Below, piece by piece: positions 34,943 to 44,165 of a stretch of 64,000 bases of DNA. The stretch is from Globodera rostochiensis (lineage: Eukaryota; Nematoda; Chromadorea; Rhabditida; Heteroderidae), in the NCBI GenBank assembly GCA_018350325.1, contig JAEVLN010000002.1:2506295-2570294 (forward strand). Reading direction: 5' to 3'. A model generated the notes under the pieces. That model had not been told where the DNA came from. It saw only the letters and a program-made list of their open reading frames with translations, and searched no databases. The translations under genes and the position numbers were made by a program. How positions within the stretch are numbered: position 1 is the first letter of the stretch; the number at the start of each line of letters is the position of its first letter.

Positions 34943-36565
34943 TTTTTGTGTTGTTGTGAAAGAAGAAGTCATTAGTAACAACAAAATAATATGCTGCGCA
35001 TTTGAAGCAAGGTGAGAAAAAGTCGAATAAATGTGCTCTAAAATTATGTTATTTTTATTTACATGTTTTGTGACAATGAGAAAAAATATGTCGCGCTAAA
35101 CACCTAATTTCGGGACGAGATTCTCGATCGTCCGGGCTCCGATATCACGGTCAATTGATCAGAGTTCTTCCGATTGCAAAAAAAAAAAAAAGAAAATTTA
35201 ATTTAACAAAAAAACATTTCGCCACATATTCAAAAAGACGAATTATTCTGCGCCATAATATTTTTTTAAAAATATCCGTTCGTTTTTTGTTGGCTTTCGC
35301 ACGCACACCACACACTGAAATCTTTGTCCTGCTGCTGTGTTGATTAGATGACAAACCCACGCCCGCCGTTGTTGCCTTTTTTTGAGACATTTTGTGACTT
35401 TGTTGCTATATCCATAAATAGGTATACTTTTTTCTCTTTTGACTCCTTTCTATAATAAATAAAATTTCAGAAAATTCGCAAAAGAATTTGGTAAAAGTAA
35501 AAAAAATTTGGGGAGAGGCTGTCATGGTTGGAGGTTGGCCGAAGAGTTAAAAGGAAAAACGCGCCTGTCTACCTATTTTAAAACTAATTTAGCGTTTTTA
35601 AGCACCAAAAAATCCGTCATAAATGTTTATGTACATAAATATAAGCACAAAAATTCGAATGATTGTGGGAAAAAAACCACAAATAAACAAAGAAGTGAAT
35701 AGTTTATTGATTCACCATTGAGGTCCATGAAAAGAAATGCAAAAGACGATCAATTTCAGATTCACCATGACAAAATGTTGCGGTTTATCTTCGCCGTAAA
35801 TGAACGTACGCGAAGGGATTATCCTCCCTCCCCCTCCATTGTAATGGAAAAAAAAGTTTGTTCTAGTAAAGGATAAACTTTGCGAAAATGCTCCTCTCAC
35901 CGCAACGAAAATTCGGTATCTGCAATTTTAATCAACTTTCACAAAAAGAAAGCGCTAGTTCCCCCACCCCCTTCTTCCCCCCCCCCCGCAAACATTTTCT
36001 GCTTACGACCGTGGACAGACAACGACCCCGTAACCAACGATAGACTTCTTTTTAAATGCTTTAGATTATTTATTTCTGGTTATTTTGTTCAGATCTCAAT
36101 TTTAAATTGGTTTTTTCTATTCATTGACCGTTAAACTTCACAAAACAATGACGGATTGTCCAACAAAGTCGGACTGTGATTCAAACACCAGCACCACCGA
36201 CACAGAAAGACGCGAAATTGTAGGCAGAAGTCGCAATTCTCATTACCCTCATAAGTCAGGTCGGACTGTTCCCAAAGTTGGACCTCACCGAAGTATTCAC
36301 TGAATATGGCCATCTCAGCTCGGGAGCAATTATTGACTTGATACTCGAGAAACAACACCAGATTCCTTGCAAGCGTGGCACTGTGAGCAAAATTTAAGGC
36401 ATTTTTAGAAGAACCGGATTGAAATTGGCTTTTTTACAAAAAGCGTATCTAAACTATGGTGTGCATCATCCACCCATCAAATCGCAAAATGTTTAGTCCA
36501 TCCAAATGTTGTCCCTTTCCCACTCCCTCATTGCCATTGCTTAGCATTTGCAGTGTCTTCGTCTC
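34943..36565. other. Divergent intergenic region between RalGAP beta and RBR ligase genes
   Basis: No confident gene. An ATG at 36148 opens a 51-codon plus-strand frame rich in Ser/Thr (MTDCPTKSDCDSNTS) which could be a first exon of the RBR gene, spliced from a GT near 36260; the opposite strand of the same stretch is open too. Other short frames (35151-35390, 35712-35900) show no coding character. A poly(C) run lies near 35,980. Confidence 0.5.
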
Positions 36566-38466
36566 ATGTTAAAGGCGTGCTCCTTCGCGATCGGCGTTTC
36601 GGCATGGTGGCCTCGTTGGCTGGGCGGTCGTGTTTTTCGCATAATGCTCTCCTCCATCAAAGCCAAGGTCACCGGTGTTCCTGTGAGTGCACTGCTTGAG
36701 TCCGAAGGAAGCGGCAGCCATTCGCGAAAACAGTCGGTGAAGGAATGCATGGAATGTACTGTTTGCTGGGAGAGTGCAACGGTGGAGGAATTGTGCTTCT
36801 GCGACGGGACGACGACGGTGACCAGCAGTACTAGCAGTAGTAGCAACGACGGACAGCAGAATACCATCGGTGAGTGAAAAGGCGAGAATGTTGAGAATGT
36901 TCAAACAATTCTCCAACCCGCAGTTACATTGTCCAATGAAACGCACGCGTTTTGTCGTCAGTGTTTGGAGCGGCACGCACTTGCGACAGTTGAGGAAATG
37001 CCACTGGCGAAGGGCGGCCTCGGCCTCCGATGCATGGTGAACGACTGCGAAAATCCGATCACTTTCCGTGAGTCTCGATTGATTTGGATTAAATCGATTT
37101 ATATCACTCCGTTTTTGGTAATTTAAAACCTAATACACCTTTTTCGAAAATCATCATATCGAATTATTTCGTTGTTTCTTTGTAGAGGAAATCCAAACAT
37201 TTATGTCACCTTCGATGGTTCAAAGGTTGGAGGAGCGTTGTGCAGAGCTCAGTGTCGTCCAGGCCAACCTCAGCTATATGGAGCGGTAGGGGAATGAGTT
37301 TAAAATGCTAAAAACATTTTCTCGTGATGATCGAATTGACGTAATCACGATTTGGCATTAAAAATTAAATAAAATTCTCAAAATTTAAATTTACAAACTC
37401 CGCCTGTCTATCATTTGAAGTTAAGCGTGATTTCAATATTTATGTTCAGCTGCCGCAGCTGTAACTGCGCGGTTGAGTTGGGTGCTTCGCCGGCTGTTCT
37501 GCAAGTGTTTCGTTGTCCCGAGTGCCGTCTCCAATTCTGTCGCCTGTGCGACGAGGAGTGGCAGGATGAGCACAAGGGCATCAGCTGCGAACAGTTCGGC
37601 AAACAACAGAATCGTGAACGATTGTTGTCAGTTTTTTGTTGGGAGGAAAGGGGTTCGAAAGACTTCGATTTCTAAAATTATTGAAACCGATAATCAAATT
37701 AATTGTTTTTTTGGAACTACAGAATTAGTCTGTGATCCAATTGATGCTTTTCGTTTGCTTTTTTAGGGAGAAACGTCTGTCTGAAGCTGTTGTGCGCAAT
37801 TGTCTCAAGTGCAAGGTGGCATTTGTGAAGCATGACGGCTGCAACAGAGTTTTCGACGCTTTTCAGTTAAATGTTTTCGTTTTTGTTACTTTTCAGGTCA
37901 CTTGTCGCTGCGGGGCCAATCAGTGTTACATTTGTCGCGAAAATGACATTGACTACGACCACTTCTGCAGGTTCAGTTTTGTTGGGTTGGGATTCAATAG
38001 GGTGGCAAACGCGTGACTTTCTTATTGAAATTCAGGTGAATTATTCTGAGACTTTTTCAGGTGCTTTCGCGAAAAAATTCCTCCGAAACTCCCCTTCAAA
38101 TGTTCAAAGTGTGGCAAAGGTTGTCTTCTGTGGCAAAGGGCTGAGCCGGTGGAAAAGCAGCAAATGGAGCGCATTCGTCGTGAGATGGAGGAAGAGGTGC
38201 AAATATTTAGCCATTGCGGCATCCGAAAAACTAATTTTTCGATGGCTATTTTTTTGTGGTTTTGAAATTACACACAATCATTCCCTTTAAACTAAATGTT
38301 CCTTTGTGCATAGGAGAAAGCCAAGGCGAAGAAGCGACTTGGCACCGGCACTGCAGCCCCAACTTCTTCAACGAGTTCATCATCTCGGATACCGGTGAAG
38401 AACAAAGGGAAAGTGGTGGTGGCTGAGAAACCGTGCAAAACCAACGGAAAGGTCGTTAAAAAGTGA
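36566..38466 (+). CDS. RNF216: RBR-type E3 ubiquitin ligase, RNF216/TRIAD3-like
   Basis: Eight exons join in phase to the stop at 38464-38466. RING1 begins CMECTVCWES and continues HAFCRQCLERHA and RCMVNDCENP; the IBR has CRSCNCAVEL, RCPECRLQFCRLCDEEW; RING2 has CLKCKVAFVKHDGCNR, TCRCGANQCYICREN and DHFC. The spacing and the CRCG core match the RNF216 subgroup, with the RING2 cysteine that accepts ubiquitin before transfer present. The tail (EKAKAKKRLGTGTAAPTSS, then a Lys-rich end) is specific to this gene. RNF216 targets receptors and adaptors for degradation; the substrate here is unknown. The RING1 loop carries an unusual Ser/Thr-rich insert after CFCDG. The 5' end is uncertain: 36566 is the first in-frame ATG, but the 30 residues after it look non-coding and a first exon at 36148 is possible. 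The last exon and intron are duplicated at 40.1-41.1 kb. Confidence 0.85.
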
Positions 38467-38888
38467 AAGACGGTCTTGAGAGAATGCCATTACAACCAAT
38501 TGTTTTGTTCTTGTGTTCTCACGAGGACCTTGCGCATTTTGAAAAACCTCCTGTACGTTTCGACTCTTTCCCTTCTTTTTGGAGAATGTGTCATCAAAAT
38601 GCAATTTTCGTTTTTATCTTATATCATCACACTTTTTGGTTTTCTTTTGTCGTTGTTGGTTTATCTCAATCGAATCGTTCAATTTGTTATTTTTTACTAA
38701 TTCTGGTTCACTTTTTGCGTTTATGGATATGAATGATGATTTTTTGTTCTTGGGCAAAAAAACCTTTCTAAAAACAGGATTTTTTCTTGTCCAAAATCAC
38801 TTCTTTTGGATGTTGTGAGAATGTTGGTAAACCCATTAGAAATTGATTATTTTTTCATTAAAGCAACACAAATCATCCAATTGTAGTT
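38467..38888. other. 3' flank of RBR gene, duplicated at 40872-41120
   Basis: No gene seen. The first 250 bp (GTGAAAGACGGTCTTGAGAG, then AGAATGCCATTACAACC) recur almost unchanged after the chimeric gene at 40872, with short deletions. This is the downstream side of a tandem duplication that includes the last RBR exon. Confidence 0.85.
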
Positions 38889-40871
38889 ATGGCAAATTCC
38901 AACAAAAAGGAATCACAAGAAAAACGACGTTTGCCGCCGGAATTACTGCATGAGGTGGGCCGTGTTTAAATGCCACTATATTCAATCCAAAAATGGTTCC
39001 TAATTTTTTACAAATTTCAGGTGTTTTTAGCACTCCCTTATCAAGCCAATCGCCAACTGCTTTTGCTGAGAAACCCAACCGTTTATCACCGCGCATCCGT
39101 TCAAAGGCAACGGCGCAGGAACATTGACGCACTGGTGACACGTGGGGTACTGACCTGGACGGTAAAAATAAAATGAAGCATAATTTGTTTTTTTATTAAA
39201 CATGGGGGGGGGGGGGGGTTAGGGGTGAAGAAGTGGGTAATACTTAAATTTGTTGCCCCCCATTTTTGAAAAAATACATTTTTTTTTCAAAATCAGGTAA
39301 AAAGGTGTTTTCTAGGGGTATTCCGGGGCGTAGAATCCGAATCTGACCTCCGTTTCGACCCATTTCGAACCTTGAACCCGAATTCGAAAAATTCTTCAAA
39401 AACTCAAAATTTCTCAAAAATTAATTTTGGCCTCAAAATCATTCCAGGGTTCGAATAGGTCGAAATGGAGGTCGGATTCGGATTCTAAGCCCCGGAATAC
39501 CCCTAGAAACATCACTTTATCGACTTTGAACATGTATTTTTTTCAAAAATGGGGGGCAACAAACTTAAGTATTACCAAGAAGTGAGCGCAAATATGAAAG
39601 GAGATAGATTCGTTCACTTTCTGCTGTTGTTGCTGTTGCTGGTCGCCGTTGTCTTTCTTATGAATACAATTTTTTAGATTTTCTTCCATTTTAAAAAGAT
39701 CTGCAAAAATTGTTATGAGTTGCTGTTCTGCCAATCAAAAATTGACACAATGCGAAAAGAATTTGGAACAATTAAATAAGGCCGTTAGAAATTTTATTTT
39801 AAGAACATTTTCTTTATTCGCAGGTCGAAGAAGTTTCCAGATGGGTGAATTTTGTTACCCGCTCTGACAGCAACGGTGACCGCTTCGTTGAGGAGGAGAT
39901 TGACGGCTCTGCTCTGATTTTGCTGGACGAGAAAACGTTGAGCAACAACCTAAACTTCTTGCCGGGCACAGCCATCGAGTTGTGGAGTGCGTTGGTTAAG
40001 CTGAAACTGAAACATATAGATGATTTGGAGCTGAAACGGAAATATGCTACCGATTGGAGTTGGTTTCATCTGGCGCAGAACGTGGAATTCATTCGTCGTA
40101 CTATGAAGAAAGAGGTGTGCAAATAGTTAGCCATTGCAGCATCCGAAAAACTAATTTTTTGGTGGCCATTTTCTGTGATTTTGCAATTACACACAATCAT
40201 TCGCTTTTTACTAAATGTTTCTTCGTGCATAGGAGAAAGCCAAGACGAAGGAGCAAGTTGGCACCGGCACTGCAGCCTCAACTTCTTCGACGAATTCGTC
40301 ATCTCTTGGCACCGGCACTGCAGCCTCAACTTCTTCGACGAATTCGTCATCTCTTGGCACCGGCACTGCAGCCTCAACTTCTTCGACGAATTCGTCATCT
40401 CTTGGCACCGGCACTGCAGCCTCAACTTCTTCGACGAATTCGTCATCTCTTGGCACCGGCACTGCAGCCTCAACTTCTTCGACGAATTCGTCATCTCTTG
40501 GCACCGGCACTGCAGCCTCAACTTCTTCGACGAATTCGTCATCTCTTGGCACCGGCACTGCAGCCTCAACTTCTTCGACGAATTCGTCATCTCTTGGCAC
40601 CGGCACTGCAGCCTCAACTTCTTCGACGAATTCGTCATCTCTTGGCACCGGCACTGCAGCCTCAACTTCTTCGACGAGTTCATCATCTCTTGGCACCGGC
40701 GATTCAGCAGGCACCTCAACTTCTTCGACGAATTCGTCATCTTTTGGGACCGGCACTGCAGCCCCAACTTCTTCAACGAGTTCATCATCTCGGATACCGG
40801 TGAAGAACAAAGGGAAAGTGGTGGTGGCTGAGAAACCGTGCAAAACCAACGGAAAGGTCGTTAAAAAGTGA
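38889..40871 (+). CDS. Chimeric protein: Polyhomeotic-type SAM domain fused to RBR-ligase tail
   Basis: Four exons, 38889-38954, 39021-39161, 39824-40114 and 40233-40871, are in phase and give 378 residues. Residues about 70-135 form a SAM domain ([19 protein letters not shown]) that is nearly the same as the one ending the Polyhomeotic-like gene at 44166, including the [11 protein letters not shown] block. The residues just before it (IDALVTRGVLTW) match that gene's preceding exon ([12 protein letters not shown]). The last exon starts like the RBR gene's last exon (EKAK) and ends with the identical RIPVKNKGKVVV tail; between them are eleven 16-residue repeats (LGTGTAASTSSTNSSS). The intron before the last exon is also copied from the RBR gene. 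No frame break is visible, so the protein may be made. SAM domains of this class polymerise with Polycomb partners; competition with the parent is conceivable but inferred. Expression is unknown. Confidence 0.8.
39235..39576. mobile_element. 340-bp fold-back element in the chimeric gene's intron
   Basis: Left arm (GGTAATACTTAAATTTGTTG to about 39365, including GGGGTATTCCGGGGC) and right arm (ending CAACAAACTTAAGTATTACC, about 39430-39576) are imperfect inverted copies over more than 120 bp with a short AT-rich centre. It sits beside the RPP21-like remnant, where the rest of the copied nested gene is missing. A related inverted pair occurs at 59692-59990. Confidence 0.85.
39606..39730 (-). pseudogene. 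Remnant of RPP21-like exon 1
   Basis: The minus strand reads [20 protein letters not shown] and KVNES, nearly the same as the first exon of the RPP21-like gene at 44486 ([20 protein letters not shown]). Similarity stops after about 40 codons, next to the fold-back element, and none of the zinc-binding exons are present. Its place, antisense in the intron before a SAM exon, mirrors the position of the intact gene. Confidence 0.9.
40258..40795. repeat. 48-bp coding minisatellite, 11 units
   Basis: Eleven units of GGCACCGGCACTGCAGCCTC-type sequence, 48 bp each (one of 51), in the last exon of the chimeric gene. The first nine are almost identical, the last two diverge, and the final unit equals the single copy in the RBR gene (38340-38390), so the array grew from that sequence. 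All six frames stay open through it because 48 is a multiple of three. Confidence 0.97.
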
Positions 40872-41464
40872 AAGACGGTCTTGAGAGAATGCCATTACAA
40901 CCAATTGTTTTGTTCTTGTGTTCTTACGAGGACTGCGCATTTTGAAAAGCCTCCTGTACGTTTCGACTCTTTCCCTTCTTTTTGAAGAATGTGTCATCAA
41001 ATGCAATTTTCGTTTTTAACTTATATCATCACACCTTTTGCTTTTTTTGTTTGTCGTTGTTTTATCTCAAACAATTTTCACTAATTCCAGTTCACTTTTT
41101 TGCGTTTATGGATATGAATAAATGATCCTATGCAACAGAGTCATTTACACAACACGGAGAGGAGGAGTCAAAAACATGGCCCCTACCACCCCCCCCCTTC
41201 CACATTGGAACCTAACGAGAAACAGCGAATTGCGAATAAGTGTAGGAATTTATAAAAATTGCGCGGAGATCGTTTCACAACTTCAACACGAAATCAAATA
41301 TGGCAAAGACAGAGGAAAGACAACAAAAATGCGCTAAATTCCATAAACATAAAAGGCATTGACTTAAGCGCTGCACAATTCCATTCGCAATCAGTTCCCG
41401 AACGATTCTGTGTCGGAATTTCCACGGTCGCGGTGGATGCCGAGCGAGCGCGGGAGCACGGGGC
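40872..41464. other. Intergenic, first part duplicated from the RBR 3' flank
   Basis: 40872-41115 repeats 38467-38720 with small deletions. The remainder to 41464 shows no gene. It is the convergent region between the chimeric gene and the ZHP-like gene. Confidence 0.75.
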
Positions 41465-42569
41465 CTAGCGACGAATTACAATAAAAGTGGAAGTCGACGT
41501 TTGCGGCACACAATCCGTGCCGTTGCCACCCAACCCACCCTTCGTAATTCGTCCGGGAAGGAGCGGGGCGCTGCGAGCACTGCCCATGGAGCGATTGTAG
41601 GAGGTGGTGGCCGGCGACAAATATGAGAAAGAGCGTCTACTGACGGCGGTGGTGTTCGACGACGACGAAGCGATGACAACCGGCGGGACGTTGAACTGCG
41701 CGGAATGTCCGGTGAAGGAACGGCGACTGTACGGAAAGTCGGCAACCGTCGCTGGCGTGGCGTAATCGGAGGTCGAGCGATGGTGGTGTCTTTTCGTGAA
41801 GTGCTGCAATTCACGCTTCGTCTTTGCCAACCTAAAAATGAACAAAGTTTCTTATAGACCACATTTTGCTAAAATGGTAAAAAAAGACGAAAAAAAATCT
41901 CAAGACTCACATGCCCTCAAGTTGGCATTTGTGCTCCTTGTACCTCTCCAACTCGGCCTTCAGTTTGTCGCACTCTGTAGACAACTTCAGCTCCATCTCA
42001 ACCGACTTCTGAGCCTCCTTTTTGACTGACTGTGCATATTTCGTGGCACGTTCGCTCTAAATTTAGCAATTCTGAGCAAAATCCATCCAGAAAATCACAC
42101 CTTCTCCAGCAGATATTCGTTGTAGCGTTGCCTGTGAAACTGTTGGAACGCCATGATTTGCTTCATTTTCGCGGAGTATTCATCGATCAGGTCCTTCGGC
42201 TGACGGAAGAGTGCCATCAGTTCCGGCTTCAGGTGGCGGTTGACCTCGACGAGGTTGGCATTCCGATGGCAGACCATGCACACGAAAGGCTGACCGCTGA
42301 TGCTATCTAAAAAAGCGTAGAAAACAGGGTAATTCTACATTCAATTATCTTCAAAAATGAGGAAGAACTAATTTATTTTATTTCCCCACAAAACAATTCT
42401 TACGTTGTGTCTTCAAACAGTCCCAACAAAACAAATGCCCGCACGAAGCGAACCAAAGTCGCATTTTGTCATTGAACGGTGTCTTGGAGCATCGGTTGCC
42501 TAAATTACTGGATTTTTATAGCCAAAGAACAATAATTGAACGAAACTAACAATGGATCCATGATGTCAT
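41465..42569 (-). CDS. ZHP-3/RNF212/HEI10-type RING protein (meiotic SUMO or ubiquitin ligase)
   Basis: Five exons, 42569-42551, 42499-42404, 42306-42101, 42056-41911 and 41831-41465, give 277 residues. The N-terminal RING reads HCNRCSKTPF, FASCGHLFCWDC, PFVCMVCHRN, with the same spacing as C. elegans ZHP-3. Then comes the family's own block (HLKPELMALFRQPKDLIDEY, FQQFHRQRYNEYLLEK), a coiled coil to about residue 165, and a Ser/Arg-rich disordered tail. Proteins of this class sit on the synaptonemal complex and choose which recombination intermediates become crossovers. C. elegans has four ZHP paralogues; I cannot say which this one matches. The first exon is only 19 bp and completes the first zinc-binding cysteine across the splice. 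Confidence 0.87.
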
Positions 42570-42983
42570 TGTATTGTGCGGGTTGGTTCACCACAAAAGG
42601 TTGTTTTGAAAATAAAATATTAAAGGCTTGGTTATGCTAATCCTGTTTGGTTTGAGTTAGACTTTCAAAATTTGCTGGCACTGAACTGCCCGGCACTGAC
42701 TATGAGGTGTGGGCACTGAAAGTAGCGTCTTCCTTTTCTCCAGACTCAACTGGCAGACTCAAACTAGAGAAGAGGCATTAATTTGAAATTTTATTTTATC
42801 TAAAAATTTTGGCGTTTCGTCTTAAAAGAAACGCGTTATTTTACCCAACGGCTAACCCCTTTCGCTAGGGGTCAACAACAACAAATTGGGCTGAACAGCG
42901 CTGCTGATGAGCAGGTCCGAGTAAGCGGAAAAAAAGTGTCACGCGCAGTTCATTTTTTATTGTTCTGAACGATTCCCTTTCAG
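42570..42983. other. Intergenic region, possible 5' exon of zinc-finger gene
   Basis: A short plus-strand stretch ending CTGATGAGCAG (about 42914) before a GT looks exon-like (NSAADEQ), but no ATG precedes it in frame and it does not join in phase to the exon at 42984. Otherwise nothing is seen. Confidence 0.4.
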
Positions 42984-43674
42984 GCACAGTTCCCGTTCTC
43001 AAACTGTCTCGCCCTCCCAGCCGGCAGCTTTTAGAAAATTTTCATTGGTAATTGGACAGAAGAAGCTGAACATCCGTCTGGTCGCTGGTGAGTTTTTGAT
43101 ACAAAATTTTTCAACGCTCTCAAAAGCATAAGAAGGTCACTGGGGTTGAAAGACCACAAAACAATTAATTTTCAGAAAATGTTTTTTTACTTTTTAGTGA
43201 GTTCCTGCCTCCAACAGCAGCAGCCTGGCGAGCTGCTGCCTTTTCAGTGCCATCTTTGCACGGCACAGTTTCTGAAGGTGGCACATTGGGCGTGGCACTG
43301 CTTCATCTCCCACTACGGGGAACGTTCAGGCACAGCACGCGAGCAACTGTTGATCCGACCAACTGAAGACGGCGCGCAAGTCGTAATTGGTATGCCAGAG
43401 AATTTCGACGAAACCCCCTCAACATTGGCGTGTTTGTTGATTTTATCCCAACCAAACAGACTTTTGCGCGTGCCCCACATGTCCGGCCCGTTTCGGCACT
43501 GAAAGTGCGTTGCGGGCCCATCTCAAGACGGGTCTGGTCATCTGCGGCCTTTGCGGGAAGCACTACTGCTCGGAGACGCTGTTTCAGGCCCATTGGTTGG
43601 ATGGAAGACTAAGTCGCAAAACCTTCCCGCAAATTCAGGTGCCCCTTGTTCTGAAGTGGTCGAGACTCGGTTGA
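42984..43674 (+). CDS. C2H2-like zinc-finger protein (5' end unresolved)
   Basis: Three exons, 42984-43087, 43198-43389 and 43460-43674, join in phase. The product has three finger-like units: FQCHLCTAQFLKVAHWAWHC followed by FISHYG, CPTCPARFGTESALRAHLK, and ICGLCGKHYCSETLFQAHW. The middle unit has the C-x2-C and one histidine; the others show further variation in the His pair, so DNA binding is uncertain. A Ser/Gln-rich N-terminal part (SRSQTVSPSQPAAFRK) precedes them. The first exon is not identified, since no in-frame ATG lies upstream. I know no specific orthologue. It is convergent with the Polyhomeotic-like gene (stop at 44166). Confidence 0.7.
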
Positions 43675-44165
43675 CATTTTATTTTCCTTCACTTTCCAAG
43701 CGATTTTTTATTTTCCTGCACATTTTTTTTGTCCATTTAATTGTCTTTTTGTTTTTGGTTGTGAGCATAATAAATTATTCCAATGCAGGAATTTCTTTTT
43801 ATTGAAGCCTGATTTTACCATAATCGAAAAAATGCTTTTGCAGAAATAAACCTTTTTGACTTTTTCACCTTGAATAGAGGCAATCTTTTGCTTATGTTGT
43901 TGCATCGCAATTCGGACTATCCATTTCATTATGAATTTATGCTTTTATTCGGCTTCATACAAGTGTCAATAGCGGCTATAAGGAAAGATTGTGGGAAATG
44001 AGTTTTATTGAAAAGAAGTTAAAGGACGGACAACAGACCGCACAAGCGTGACAGGAAAGGAAGTATAGGTGGGAAAAGTTGAGTTACACAAAATAATGAA
44101 AATAAATATCATTAGGGAACAAAGAATAAACGGCGAGCATTAAATTACAAGAAATGTTAAAGATT
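43675..44165. other. Convergent intergenic region
   Basis: AT-rich, with no gene or repeat recognised; it should hold the 3' ends of the zinc-finger and Polyhomeotic-like transcripts. Confidence 0.5.

Noticed and set aside
36131..36358. Minus-strand frame of 75 codons (FSEYFGEVQLWEQ)
   Set aside because: It lacks an ATG and partner exons. The opposite strand offers an equally plausible first exon for the RBR gene, so neither is called.
40054..40849. Long open frames in all six frames across the 48-bp array
   Set aside because: The unit length is a multiple of three, so any frame stays open. Only the frame joined to the SAM exon and ending in the RBR-type tail is supported.
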